Shown one piece after another: positions 8,919-16,894 of a stretch of 60,364 nucleotides of DNA. The notes beneath the pieces were generated by a model. The model ran no database searches and had not been told where the DNA came from. It saw only the letters and a program-made list of their open reading frames with translations. The position numbers were made by a program, and so were the translations under genes. Numbering within the stretch: position 1 is the stretch's first letter; each line of letters opens with the position of its first letter. The stretch lies in assembly GCA_018648805.1 (NCBI GenBank), contig JABGQM010000005.1, forward strand, positions 113,433-173,796. The letters run 5' to 3'. Source of the DNA: Verrucomicrobiota bacterium (GTDB lineage: Bacteria; Verrucomicrobiota; Kiritimatiellia; UBA8416; JABMPJ01).

Positions 8919-10628
8919 CTATTGGAACTCGAAGATCTTGAATGGGTACCCGCACACCTCGACCGTCTCGCGCAGCACCGCGTTGGTCATGTGCTCGGCG
9001 TAGAGTCCCTGCCAGCGTGAGGCCTCACCGGCGTAGTCGGTGATAAACGTGTGCGTCATGCCGAAGCGGCCGATCGGGTTGTCGTAGTTGCACCACTTCG
9101 GCTTGCACACCCGAATGGCCTGCCCGCGGTTCTCCACCACGGCCGCACAGGCCGCCGTGCCGCCGATCACCATCTGCGGATAACGCTCACCCAGTGCGCG
9201 GCTGGTCTGCACAATGGTGTGTCGCCGCGTCTTCCACCAGTTGCGCGTCGCCACGGCGTTCTGCTTCGTGAAATGGCCCACTACGGCCAGCACGAAGAGC
9301 ACGCGCAGGACGAGCGGCAGGGGAATCTCCCTGCGCTTCAGTAGCCGCAACACCAGCCGGAAGGCCAGCCAGAGCGCCGCCGCCATGAGGAAGCTGAGCA
9401 GAAGGAGTTCCCAGATCTTGGGCAGATAGCCGCACAGAATCGGCCCGAACGAGATGCGGTAGTGCACGAAATAGCGCAAAATAACCGTCAGGCCGATCAC
9501 CGCGGCCACATCCGTCAACAGCGTGCTCCACTGCTTGGGCAGACTGAAGCGCTTCGTCTTGATCAGCTCATGCAGCCCATAGGCCAGCAACCCATACAGC
9601 GCCGGGAGCAGTGTGTAGACGTAACGCACCGGCGTCGCCTTGAGCAGCGAAATGAAGAGACAGCCCCCCACGAACCAGGCGGTCAGCAGCACACCCAGCG
9701 GATCCAGCTCGCGTGGACGGCGGAAGAAACGGCCGGCCACGACCACCGTGATCGGGATGGCCAGCAACCACAGATTCTGAATCTTGCCCATGTTGAAGAA
9801 AATGAACGTACGGGTGGAGGTCGAGAGGGCGTCGCCCAGCGTCTGCGGGAAGGTGCTGCGGATCCACTGTCCGCCAAAGGCCTCGATCGCCTCGGCATAG
9901 GGCAGCCGGAAGAAGAGCAGCCAGGGCAGCGTGGCGAGGGCCAGTCCGAGGGCATAGCAGCCGCCGCGGAGGAGGAGGGTGCGCATCACGCGGCCCTGTT
10001 CATCGCCGTCGCGCCAGGCCCGGAAGCCCACCCCGATCAGTACGGCCAAGGGGTAATAAGGGACGATCGCCTTGGTGATAAAGGCCAGCATGGCCAGGAA
10101 GCCGGCCATACCGGTCCAGAAAAGGACCCGCTTGCGCGCCTGCATCGCCAATGCCGCCAGCATCATGCAGACGATCACCGGGTTTTCGACCAGCCCCACA
10201 CGTCCCATCTGCACCAGGAGATATTCCGTGCTGAAGAAGAGCGCCCCCAGCAGGGCGGCCACCCAGCTCAGACGTTTGAGCAGCAGCACCGCACACAACA
10301 GCGTCAGCAACGAGCAGGTCGCAGCGAAGCCGTTGATCTCGCTCAGGCTGGTGCCGAGGCATTTGAACCAGGGAATCTGAACCAGCGTCATGATCGGGCT
10401 GTAGAGAAAGCCGTCCCACTCGTCCGGGCGCATCTCGCCAAACAGCACGTAGCTGCGCGCACTGTGCGCCGTCGAAATGCCGTCGAAGTAGATTCCCGCC
10501 GAGGAGCTCAGCCCAAAGGGCGGATCCGCATTCAGATCAGCAAAGCGCAGCCCCACGCCCAACAGCAGCAGCGCCGCGATCACCCCCCACAACAACCAGC
10601 GTCCCATCTCTCGTTGGCCCAACTTCAT
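8919..10628 (-). CDS. GT-C / GT39-like polyprenyl-phosphate glycosyltransferase, membrane
   Basis: A 569-residue polytopic protein of the dolichyl-phosphate-mannose-transferase (ArnT/PMT, GT39) type: an N-terminal helix, then GLRFADLNADPPFGLSSSAG, the acidic first extracytoplasmic loop where the catalytic Asp lies in this superfamily, then many helices including a segment QMGRVGLVENPVIVCMMLAA. It likely transfers a sugar from a lipid-phosphate carrier to a surface glycan, lipid or protein. The start at 10628 has GGAG just upstream; an open frame reaching 10688 adds 20 unconvincing residues. It lies upstream of the 645-residue polytopic gene on the same strand. Confidence 0.75.
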   Translation of the reverse strand: MKLGQREMGRWLLWGVIAALLLLGVGLRFADLNADPPFGLSSSAGIYFDGISTAHSARSYVLFGEMRPDEWDGFLYSPIMTLVQIPWFKCLGTSLSEINGFAATCSLLTLLCAVLLLKRLSWVAALLGALFFSTEYLLVQMGRVGLVENPVIVCMMLAALAMQARKRVLFWTGMAGFLAMLAFITKAIVPYYPLAVLIGVGFRAWRDGDEQGRVMRTLLLRGGCYALGLALATLPWLLFFRLPYAEAIEAFGGQWIRSTFPQTLGDALSTSTRTFIFFNMGKIQNLWLLAIPITVVVAGRFFRRPRELDPLGVLLTAWFVGGCLFISLLKATPVRYVYTLLPALYGLLAYGLHELIKTKRFSLPKQWSTLLTDVAAVIGLTVILRYFVHYRISFGPILCGYLPKIWELLLLSFLMAAALWLAFRLVLRLLKRREIPLPLVLRVLFVLAVVGHFTKQNAVATRNWWKTRRHTIVQTSRALGERYPQMVIGGTAACAAVVENRGQAIRVCKPKWCNYDNPIGRFGMTHTFITDYAGEASRWQGLYAEHMTNAVLRETVEVCGYPFKIFEFQ

Positions 10629-10688
10629 AGTCTCCGTAGCCTGCCCGCAGAACCCCGTCAAAGCAATCGAAAACCCGCGGGGTCGCAC

Positions 10689-10847
10689 TCAGCGCATCCA
10701 CTCCTCGACGACCTTGCCGTTCTCCCAGATGATGAGTGGCGTGTTGGTTGCCTTGGCAATTCGACGCGCCGCTTGGGCGGCGCGACGAAGTGCGGGCTCG
10801 ACACCAAGGAGATCTGGATCCTTTACTCTATGCCGCTTCTTGGGCAT
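10689..10847 (-). CDS. Small 52-residue partner of the zeta-kinase gene (putative antitoxin)
   Basis: A short ORF encoding 52 residues, beginning MPKKRHRVKDPDLLGVEPAL and ending in WENGKVVEEWMR. It has a perfect AGGAGG ribosome-binding site 4 bp before its ATG, and that site lies inside the 3' end of the zeta-kinase gene, which it overlaps by 25 bp; this strongly supports translation. A basic helical middle (ALRRAAQAARRIAKATN) is followed by a beta-like TPLIIWENGKVVE. I recall similar small proteins beside zeta-toxin genes in other bacteria, so an antitoxin or accessory role is likely but not proven. Confidence 0.7.
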   Translation of the reverse strand: MPKKRHRVKDPDLLGVEPALRRAAQAARRIAKATNTPLIIWENGKVVEEWMR

Positions 10848-11692
10848 TCGTCCTCCTCAAGCAGAACGGGTTGACGTCCCGAGTTGTCATATAGTGCCCA
10901 CGCATCAACAAGTGGCCGATAGATGGTGTCGAAGTTGTTCCGGCCCACCTCAAAGCGTCGCCGAATGGTCTGATCGGGAATCGAATGGCCTCCCTGTTTG
11001 ACGCGGCAGACGACGCGTGAGCGCGCGATATCCACACTGGGAAGCGAGAGGAAGATGAGCTTAACGGCGTACCCTTCTTGCTGCCATTGCGGTATCAGGC
11101 GGGCATATCGACGTCCACTAAGCGTTGTCTCGATAGCGATGTTGCGACGATGCGCCATGTGGTCGTCCAGCTCTCTCAGCATGAGCTTCCCTGCTTTCAG
11201 AGCGGCCAGCTCAGGCGAAAAGGGCGACAGCCCGTGGGCAATGTAGTCCGCATTGATAAAGAGATGGCAATCGGCCTCGTGCGGGAGAAACTCGCGTGCA
11301 AATGTTGTCTTGCCCGCACCATTAGGCCCCGCAATGACCAGAAGCTTCAGGGCGGATGCCGCATAGGCCGCCCGTGATTCGGCGACGCGTAAGACGTCCC
11401 GATCACCGGGGGCGTTGTAGGTCACATAGACATCGCCCGGCAGTGGCGAGGGGGCACGGCCGATAATCATCTCGGTGGCATCGCCAAAGGGGCGCGGGCT
11501 GCTGATCGAGAGCAATCGTAGATTTCCGCGGCGACGGCTGACGATGAATCCGTCGTTTTCAAGCGCATTGAGCCCGCGCTGGAACACTCCCGGCGCCTTC
11601 CCTAGCCGCCGCCCGAGTTCGGACATTGTGAACGACCGGTCCGGGTTCTCCACCAGGATCTGTAGAATGGCAATTTGATTATCGGTGAACAT
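10823..11692 (-). CDS. Winged-helix / zeta-toxin-like kinase fusion
   Basis: A 289-residue two-domain protein. Residues 1-65 form a MarR/ArsR-like winged helix-turn-helix (FTMSELGRRLGKAPGVFQRG, then a basic wing VSRRRGNLRL). Residues about 115-289 are a P-loop kinase of the zeta-toxin family: Walker A AGPNGAGKT at 121-129, FINADYIA at 146-153, the substrate-binding IETTLSG at 187-193 and the basic GHSIPDQTIRRR near 236-247. Zeta toxins phosphorylate UDP-N-acetylglucosamine or related nucleotides; a DNA-binding domain joined in cis would allow autoregulation. A perfect palindrome lies 8 bp before the start and the 52-residue partner overlaps its 3' end. It could instead be a harmless regulatory kinase. 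Confidence 0.8.
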   Translation of the reverse strand: MFTDNQIAILQILVENPDRSFTMSELGRRLGKAPGVFQRGLNALENDGFIVSRRRGNLRLLSISSPRPFGDATEMIIGRAPSPLPGDVYVTYNAPGDRDVLRVAESRAAYAASALKLLVIAGPNGAGKTTFAREFLPHEADCHLFINADYIAHGLSPFSPELAALKAGKLMLRELDDHMAHRRNIAIETTLSGRRYARLIPQWQQEGYAVKLIFLSLPSVDIARSRVVCRVKQGGHSIPDQTIRRRFEVGRNNFDTIYRPLVDAWALYDNSGRQPVLLEEDECPRSGIE

Positions 11693-11700
11693 GATTATGC

Positions 11701-11712
11701 CTTATGCATAAG
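11701..11712. promoter_or_regulatory. Perfect 12-bp palindrome, candidate operator of the wHTH-zeta gene
   Basis: CTTATGCATAAG is its own reverse complement and begins 9 bp upstream of the ATG at 11692. Its AAG end forms part of the AAGG that would serve as ribosome-binding site on the minus strand. A further TTATGC half-site lies at 11695-11700, giving two direct half-sites plus the inverted one. The position suits autorepression by the winged-helix domain of the gene it precedes; that link is inferred. Confidence 0.5.
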
Positions 11713-11903
11713 ACAGTACGAGTATCTTAACCGGTATGTCAACTGCTCAGAGGTGGGCACGTCTTAACACAACACTATGCTCGCGCTGAATGGGTCGTGT
11801 TGCGCAGCTTAAGAGCATGCACAGCCAATAAGCATAGACGTGACCGACGGGAGAGAATTATTGTATGTTGAATATTGAGTGTGACCCCAAAGGCAACAGG
11901 AAT

Positions 11904-12683
11904 ATGAAAGAGACAACATGGCCATGGCTGAGGGATCGCGTGAAGGCGATGGGATGGACCTGCTTTGTCGTGTTTCCGATTGTCACGGTTCTGCTGGTTG
12001 CTGGCTGTGAAGATGGCGCTACATCGGTGCCGGCTGTCGTATTGCCGTCTCATGATTTCGGTGATAACGATCCCGACCTCTACGTTGCGATGGGCGACAG
12101 CATCACCAAGGGCATAGGCGTGGCTCCATACCCCGCGATGCTGGCCGACTTGATCTTGAAGACAGTCATCAACGAAGGCATTAGCGGGGAACATGCCTAT
12201 GAAGGTGCGGCACGTGTGGGTGCCATGCTCATGCAGTACAAACCCGGCTATCTGCTCATCTTGTATGGAGCCAATGATATCGTGCACCGGGAATCCACGG
12301 AAGACATTGTCGAGGATTTGCGGCAGATTGTGAACGCCGCTAGAGACGTCAAGGCCGTACCCGTTCTGGCAACGCTCACGCCTATGGTCCGATCACACCG
12401 GGGGTTCCAGGGCCCCGTCCTGGCTCTCAATGCTCGTATTCGCAGCCTGGCGGTCGCTGAGGATATTCTGCTGGTGGATCTTGAAGCGGTATTCGATAGC
12501 TTCGACGATGATGAGGATCCGTATGACCTTGATGAAGACGATCTGCTCCAGCGGGATGGGTTGCACCCGAATGAAACGGGTAACCTGGAGATAGCGTTGG
12601 CCTTCGAGGCGGGACTTGTCCGGTATGAGCCGATGTTTCCGGGGACCCATCTCAGGCGCGAAACGCCTCCCCAATCCCGTTGA
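11904..12683 (+). CDS. SGNH/GDSL-family hydrolase, lipoprotein
   Basis: About 259 residues. A signal sequence ends in a lipobox, TVLLVAGC, so the protein is probably lipid-anchored. Block I of the SGNH family is YVAMGDSITKGIG (nucleophile Ser), the GxND block is LILYGANDI and the C-terminal block is DGLHPNETG (Asp/His of the triad). Such enzymes deacetylate polysaccharides or hydrolyse esters. The acidic insert FDDDEDPYDLDEDD near the C-terminus is unusual. The start is uncertain: an ATG at 11865 with GGGAGAG upstream is in frame, but the ATG at 11904 gives a better signal peptide. The next two genes are also hydrolases on the same strand. Confidence 0.8.
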   Translation: MKETTWPWLRDRVKAMGWTCFVVFPIVTVLLVAGCEDGATSVPAVVLPSHDFGDNDPDLYVAMGDSITKGIGVAPYPAMLADLILKTVINEGISGEHAYEGAARVGAMLMQYKPGYLLILYGANDIVHRESTEDIVEDLRQIVNAARDVKAVPVLATLTPMVRSHRGFQGPVLALNARIRSLAVAEDILLVDLEAVFDSFDDDEDPYDLDEDDLLQRDGLHPNETGNLEIALAFEAGLVRYEPMFPGTHLRRETPPQSR

Positions 12684-12808
12684 TCCTGTCAGAAGAACTC
12701 CCCTTTCCGTGACTTCCTTGACTTCCGTGGTGGTAAATTCCCTGCAAAACAGAATCCTCCGTATGAGTGGCTATTGCTTCCGCCCGCGGATGGCTCTACA
12801 CTGGCCGG

Positions 12809-13705
12809 ATGCGAGTGAGGAAGCGGGTGATGGGTTTTCTTTTTGTGGTGCTGCGGATTGCGCTTCTGGTTTATGTGGGACTGACGCTGTTGGTCTTTCT
12901 GGCCCAGGCGCGCTATCTCTATTATCCCGATCCGGAAATCACGGCAGATCCGTCGCTGATCAACCTTGATTACCGGGATGTGATGCTCGATACGGCGGAC
13001 GGGGAGACGGTTGCGGGCTGGTTTGTGCCGGCGGCCGATGAGGCGGCGGCGCCTGCGCTACTTTTCTTCCACGGCAATGCCGGCAACATCAGCGACCGGC
13101 TGGGCTCCATTCAGACCTTTCACGAGCTGGGCCTGAACGTGCTGATCATTGACTACCGCGGCTATGGCCGCAGCTCGGGCAAACCGACCGAGAAGGGCAC
13201 CCGGCTGGATGCGGAGGCGGCGTGGACCTACCTGACCGGCGAGCTGGCCATCCCGCCCGAACGCATCATCATTTTCGGCCGTTCGCTGGGTGGCGCTGTG
13301 GCCGTGTCTCTGGCTGCCACGCACAACCCCGCACTGCTGGTGGTGGAATCGAGCTTTACCTCGACCATGGATATGGGCCAGCAAATGTTTCCGCTGCTGC
13401 CGGTGCGTCTGCTCTGCCGTCACCGCTACGACAGCGTGAAGACGCTGAAGGCAGTACAGTGTCCGGTCCTGGTGGCCCACGGCCCCGACGATGCGACTAT
13501 TCCCTTTGCGCATGGCCGTCGCCTGCATGCCGCCGCGAACGACCCCAAGCAGTTTATCACGCTCCAGGGCGGCCACAACGATGGTGGTATGGATAGCAAC
13601 CGGGCCTACCAGAGGCTGCTCAGGGAGTGGATAGCGGAGTACGTCTCACCGCCACCAGGGAGTAATGGACGAGGAAAGCCGGTAGACGATAACGGGCGAC
13701 GATAA
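12809..13705 (+). CDS. Membrane-anchored alpha/beta hydrolase
   Basis: A 298-residue serine hydrolase of the BEM46/YfhR-like group: an N-terminal hydrophobic helix (FLFVVLRIALLVYVGLTLLV) anchors it, then the oxyanion motif FFHGNAGN, the nucleophile elbow GRSLGG (GxSxG), the acid in HGPDDATIP and the catalytic His in LQGGHNDGG. The family acts on esters and lipids with poorly known physiological substrates. The last codons (GKPVDDNGRR) are contributed by a dispersed inverted repeat that runs across the stop codon, suggesting the 3' end was remodelled by the repeat. The exact start among three nearby ATGs is uncertain. Confidence 0.82.
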   Translation: MRVRKRVMGFLFVVLRIALLVYVGLTLLVFLAQARYLYYPDPEITADPSLINLDYRDVMLDTADGETVAGWFVPAADEAAAPALLFFHGNAGNISDRLGSIQTFHELGLNVLIIDYRGYGRSSGKPTEKGTRLDAEAAWTYLTGELAIPPERIIIFGRSLGGAVAVSLAATHNPALLVVESSFTSTMDMGQQMFPLLPVRLLCRHRYDSVKTLKAVQCPVLVAHGPDDATIPFAHGRRLHAAANDPKQFITLQGGHNDGGMDSNRAYQRLLREWIAEYVSPPPGSNGRGKPVDDNGRR

Positions 13706-13750
13706 CGGTGGACGATTGGGACGCTCTCTCTAATCGTCGCCGTTCCCATC
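13683..13750. repeat. Quasi-periodic inverted repeat, ATAACGG/ACGATT type, copy 1
   Basis: The left arm has two tandem ACGATAACGG units followed by GGACGATTGGG; the right arm, TAATCGTCGCCGTTCCCATC, is its imperfect reverse complement. The same family occurs at 26270-26359 and 35141-35226. This copy covers the stop codon of the alpha/beta hydrolase and ends 20 bp before the sulfatase start. Confidence 0.75.
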
Positions 13751-13770
13751 AGTCGAAAATGGAGATGATG

Positions 13771-15297
13771 ATGCAAGCCGCTAAAGAACAGCCCAATATA
13801 GTCTATATTCTCGCCGATGACCTGGGGTGGAATGACCTCGCCTGCGAGGGCAGCTCGTTCTACGAGAGCCCCAATATCGACCGTATTGCGCGTGAAGGAA
13901 TGCGCTTCACGCAGGGTTATGCCACCTGCCAGGTATGCAGTCCATCCCGTGCCAGCATCCTCACCGGCAAGGTCACGCCGCGTCACGGTATCACCGATTA
14001 CATTGGCGCACTTACGGGGGAAGCATGGCGCCACGCCGGCCGGTTCAGCAAGATGCTGCCCCCCGACTACGATCACGCCCTGCGCAGCGATGAGATCACG
14101 TTCGCCGAGGTGTTGCGCCGCGGGGGGTACCGCACGTTTTTTGCGGGCAAATGGCATCTCGGCGACACGGGCGCCGATCCCGAGGACTTCGGATTTGAAA
14201 TCAACAAGGGCGGCTGGCATGTGGGCTCGCCCCATGGCGGCTACTTTGCACCATGGGAGAATCCGAAGCTGGCACCGGGCCCCGACGGTGAATCGCTGCC
14301 CATGCGACTGGGACGCGAGACGGCCGAGTTTATTGCGGAGCACAAGGATGCGCCCTTCCTGGCCTATCTCTCGTTCTACTCAGTGCACGGTCCTATCGAG
14401 ACCAGCCGCGATCGCTGGGAGAAATACCGGCTCAAGGCGGTCGCCCAGAGCGCACCGGAGCACCGCTTCATCTTCGATCGCAACCTGCCTGTGCGTCAGG
14501 TGCAGGACTGTCCCATCTATGCCGGTATGATTGAGGCCATGGATGATGCCGTGGGGCTGGTGCTGGAGGCGCTGGACCAGCACGGCCTGGCCGACAACAC
14601 GATCGTCTGCTTCACCTCCGACAATGGCGGCGTGTCGTCGGGCGACTCGTTTGCTTCATCGATGCTGCCCCTGCGCGGCGGCAAGGGGCGTCAGTGGGAG
14701 GGCGGCATTCGTGAGCCGGTGCATGTGCGCTATCCGCGCGTGGTGGCGCCCGGCTCGACCTGCGACGTGCCGGTCTCCGGGATCGATTTCTATCCCACCT
14801 TCCTCGAGTGGGCGGGCATTCCCATCCCGCAGGAGCAGGTCGTTGACGGACGCAGTATGGTGCCGCTTTTGACCGGTAAGTCCGATCCCGAGATGGAGGC
14901 GCGCGCCCTCTTCTGGCACTACCCGCACTACGGCAACCAGGGCGGCGACCCCTCGGCGATCATCCGCAGCGGCTCGTGGAAGTTGATCCACTACTTCGAA
15001 GATGGCCACGACGAGCTGTATGATCTCGCCACGGATGAGGACGAACAGCATGACGTCAGCGCCGCGCACGGTACGAGGGGCGCCGAGCTGCGCGCCCGTC
15101 TCGACCGCTGGCTGATTGAGGTGGATGCCAAGCTGCCGCTGCCGGATCCGGAGTACGATGCGGAAAAGGAAGCCGCCTTCCTGCATGGTCAGGAACACAA
15201 GCTGATGCCCCGCCTCGAGCGACAGCACGCCGAGTACCTTGACCCCGACTGGCAGCCCAACGCCGACTGGTGGGGCAGCCAGGTCACGCGCGACTGA
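13771..15297 (+). CDS. Sulfatase (arylsulfatase family, formylglycine-type)
   Basis: A 508-residue type I sulfatase. The nucleophile motif CSPSR at about residues 56-60 fits CxPxR, whose Cys is oxidised to formylglycine; AILADDLGWND-like metal-binding Asp pairs lie near residue 16 (YILADDLGWND), GKWHLG and FTSDNGG follow in order. It should remove sulfate esters from polysaccharides or other sulfated compounds. There is no signal peptide, so it may be cytoplasmic or exported by another route. I use the ATG at 13771, which has GGAG 6 bp upstream; earlier in-frame ATGs lack a ribosome-binding site and the one at 13708 lies inside the dispersed repeat. It follows two other hydrolase genes. Confidence 0.92.
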   Translation: MQAAKEQPNIVYILADDLGWNDLACEGSSFYESPNIDRIAREGMRFTQGYATCQVCSPSRASILTGKVTPRHGITDYIGALTGEAWRHAGRFSKMLPPDYDHALRSDEITFAEVLRRGGYRTFFAGKWHLGDTGADPEDFGFEINKGGWHVGSPHGGYFAPWENPKLAPGPDGESLPMRLGRETAEFIAEHKDAPFLAYLSFYSVHGPIETSRDRWEKYRLKAVAQSAPEHRFIFDRNLPVRQVQDCPIYAGMIEAMDDAVGLVLEALDQHGLADNTIVCFTSDNGGVSSGDSFASSMLPLRGGKGRQWEGGIREPVHVRYPRVVAPGSTCDVPVSGIDFYPTFLEWAGIPIPQEQVVDGRSMVPLLTGKSDPEMEARALFWHYPHYGNQGGDPSAIIRSGSWKLIHYFEDGHDELYDLATDEDEQHDVSAAHGTRGAELRARLDRWLIEVDAKLPLPDPEYDAEKEAAFLHGQEHKLMPRLERQHAEYLDPDWQPNADWWGSQVTRD

Positions 15298-15318
15298 CCT
15301 GCCTGTTCCAAACTCGGG

Positions 15319-15386
15319 GTCATCCGAAAAGGTAGGGCCCGCGCTCCGCCGCGGGCCGCGAGCCATGCCAGCCCTTTTCGGACGAC
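15319..15386. repeat. Short element with TCCGAAAAGG ends around a GC-rich palindrome
   Basis: Terminal inverted repeats GTCATCCGAAAAGG (15319) and its near complement CCTTTTCGGACGAC (to 15386) enclose the GC-rich palindrome beginning TAGGGCCCGCGCTCCG at 15333. The same ends and the same core occur in the larger element at 47370-47573, so the two are related; this one is shorter. Confidence 0.65.
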
Positions 15387-15388
15387 GT

Positions 15389-15585
15389 CTAGCCTGATCT
15401 ATTCATGAACCACGAAGAACGCGAAGGCCACGAAGTTGAAGCATAGATGGGAATGCACACAATGCATGACAGCGATGTGATGGCTGGTTTTGCTTTGCGT
15501 TGACGGCGTGCAACGCCGGAATATCCATTTTTACAGTGCCTTCGTGTTCTTCGTATCCTTCGTGGTGAATACTTCAGGCTAGCTA
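15389..15585. repeat. Long inverted repeat with CACGAAG-periodic arms
   Basis: The left arm from 15390 (TAGCCTGATCTATTCATGAA, then CACGAAG/CGCGAAG units about every 9 bp to 15435) is complemented by the right arm at 15538-15585 (CTTCGTGTTCTTCGTATCCT, then TTCGTGGTGAATACTTCAGG and CTAGC). The arms enclose about 100 bp without a gene. Together with the short element before it, it fills the whole gap between the sulfatase and the ArsR gene. Confidence 0.75.
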
Positions 15586-15624
15586 CCCGATAATCTTTTC
15601 CGAATTTTCCTGTTGCACTGAATA

Positions 15625-15647
15625 TGCGAACCTGTTAACTTGCGAAC
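15625..15647. promoter_or_regulatory. Direct repeat TGCGAAC x2 flanking GTTAAC, candidate ArsR operator
   Basis: TGCGAAC occurs at 15625-15631 and 15641-15647, bracketing the palindrome GTTAAC, immediately before the ATG at 15650. The region is more AT-rich than its surroundings. A regulator-binding site for the ArsR protein encoded next is plausible; it is not an obvious known ArsR consensus. Confidence 0.3.
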
Positions 15648-15649
15648 TC

Positions 15650-15985
15650 ATGCAAGTCAGCAAAGAAAAATTATTCGAGATGCAGGCGGATCTGTGCGCG
15701 GTTATGGCGAACGCCAAGCGGCTCATGATTCTGGACTTTCTGAGCCGGGCGGATGAGCCGAATGTGGGGCAGATTGCGGAGGAACTGGATCTGCCTGTGA
15801 CGGTGGTGAGTCAGCACTTGCGCCTGATGCGCGACGGCAATGTGGTGGTGTCGCGTAAGAATGGCCACTGTGTCTGCTACCGCCTCAAGCATCCGGAGTT
15901 GATGACAGGCTGTCACGCGGTGCGTGAGGTGCTGCGTGCGGAATTGAAGGAACGCGGCCAGCTGGCCGAGCTGATCGAAGACTGA
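15650..15985 (+). CDS. ArsR-family transcriptional regulator, cysteine-containing
   Basis: A 111-residue winged-helix protein with the ArsR recognition helix LDLPVTVVSQHLRLMRDGNV and wing VVSRKNGHCVCYRL. Cysteines lie at 16, 74, 76 and 88; C16 (first helix) and C88 (last helix) are placed roughly like the redox pair of persulfide sensors such as SqrR/BigR, while C74/C76 are in the wing. It heads an operon of sulfur-carrier and Hdr-like genes, so sensing reactive sulfur is the most attractive idea; metal sensing is the alternative. The start ATG at 15650 directly follows a short direct repeat that may be its operator. Confidence 0.85.
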   Translation: MQVSKEKLFEMQADLCAVMANAKRLMILDFLSRADEPNVGQIAEELDLPVTVVSQHLRLMRDGNVVVSRKNGHCVCYRLKHPELMTGCHAVREVLRAELKERGQLAELIED

Positions 15986-16023
15986 ACCGAGTAGGGGGTA
16001 ATCCCCGGGGAGTGCGTACGACG

Positions 16024-16575
16024 ATGGAAAACGAGATGGACAACCAACAGATGATCCAGGACCTGCTCAAGCGGGTTGAAACGCTTGAAGAAAATGCGCC
16101 GGAAGATCGCCTCGCCCTGGGTTGCATCAGCGGTGATCTGGATACCACCATGGCGGCCTTCATTATCGCCCTGGGCGCGGCAGCCTATGACATGGAAGTG
16201 GATATCTTCTTCACCTTCTGGGCCACCGCGGCACTGCGCGATCCAAAGAAGAGCGCCAAGAAGGATCTTCTCGGCAAGATGTTTGGCATGATGTTGCCGA
16301 CCGGCGCGGGCAAGTTGCCGCTTTCCAAGATGCAGATGCTGGGCATGGGCCCCCTCATGATCAAGGGCGTCATGAAGAAACATGGCGCCAAGTCGCTCGA
16401 AGAGCTGATGAAGGATGCCGCCGAGTTTGGTGTCCGCCTGCATGTCTGCACGATGTCGATGGACTTGATGGGCATCAAGCGCGAGGAGATGATCGACTAC
16501 CCGCACATGCAGTTCGTGGGCGTCGGTAGCTTCGTGGATATCTTCAGCAAAGCAAAACAGTGTTGGTTTTTGTAG
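16024..16575 (+). CDS. DsrE2-like sulfur-transfer (DsrE/F superfamily) protein
   Basis: A 183-residue protein. After a short coiled-coil-like N-terminus (QDLLKRVETLEE), the DsrE2 pattern is clear: LGCISGDLDT, then VDIFFTFWATAAL and near the end LHVCTMSMDLMGIKREEMID. DsrE2 proteins accompany TusA and Hdr-like complexes, where they are thought to carry or deliver protein-bound persulfide; the Cys in GCISG and CTMSM are candidate carriers. Hydrophobic central segments suggest membrane association. ATG at 16024 has GGGGAG about 10 bp upstream; an in-frame GTG at 16012 is also possible. It lies 38 bp after arsR but is separated from tusA by 362 bp of repeats. Confidence 0.85.
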   Translation: MENEMDNQQMIQDLLKRVETLEENAPEDRLALGCISGDLDTTMAAFIIALGAAAYDMEVDIFFTFWATAALRDPKKSAKKDLLGKMFGMMLPTGAGKLPLSKMQMLGMGPLMIKGVMKKHGAKSLEELMKDAAEFGVRLHVCTMSMDLMGIKREEMIDYPHMQFVGVGSFVDIFSKAKQCWFL

Positions 16576-16602
16576 AGGCGTGATGCATGGCTGCGCTGGC
16601 CC

Positions 16603-16623
16603 CCACCGGCCTTGTGCCGGTGG
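16603..16623. repeat. REP-like hairpin, copy 2
   Basis: Stem CCACCGGC/GCCGGTGG, loop CTTGT, followed by AGCCGGAGAT. Nearly identical to copy 3 over about 54 bp. Confidence 0.75.
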
Positions 16624-16708
16624 AGCCGGAGATTGGATTGAGCCGAGGGGTGGAAACAGAATGTTGCGCCCGGTCAGCGCGAGGGGTGATGCGTGGCTGC
16701 GCTGGCCC

Positions 16709-16729
16709 CCACCGGCCTTGTGCCGGTGG
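16709..16729. repeat. REP-like hairpin, copy 3
   Basis: Stem CCACCGGC/GCCGGTGG, loop CTTGT, followed by AGCCGGAGATC; lies 106 bp downstream of copy 2 in the same orientation. Confidence 0.75.
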
Positions 16730-16873
16730 AGCCGGAGATCTTCTTTAGAGAAGGCTGCACAGAACAGTATTTTGAGCCCGGCTGGCGCGAGGGACGTGCT
16801 TCGCACGAGACTCGCTCAATGCCGGGCGCAGTAAGGAAAATAGACGGCCTCTTTGCTGCAAGAGTCTTGCGCT

Positions 16874-16894
16874 CCACCGGCGCAAGGCCGGTGG
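16874..16894. repeat. REP-like hairpin, copy 4 (inverted)
   Basis: Stem CCACCGGC/GCCGGTGG around GCAAG, flanked by GGGGGCGAAG on the right, the complement of the CCCCCACC context of copies 2 and 3. Confidence 0.7.

Noticed and set aside
9462..10874. 470-residue open frame antisense to the GT39-like gene
   Set aside because: The composition is dominated by Gln/His/Arg/Glu, as expected from the complement of a membrane-protein gene; no start signal or motif.
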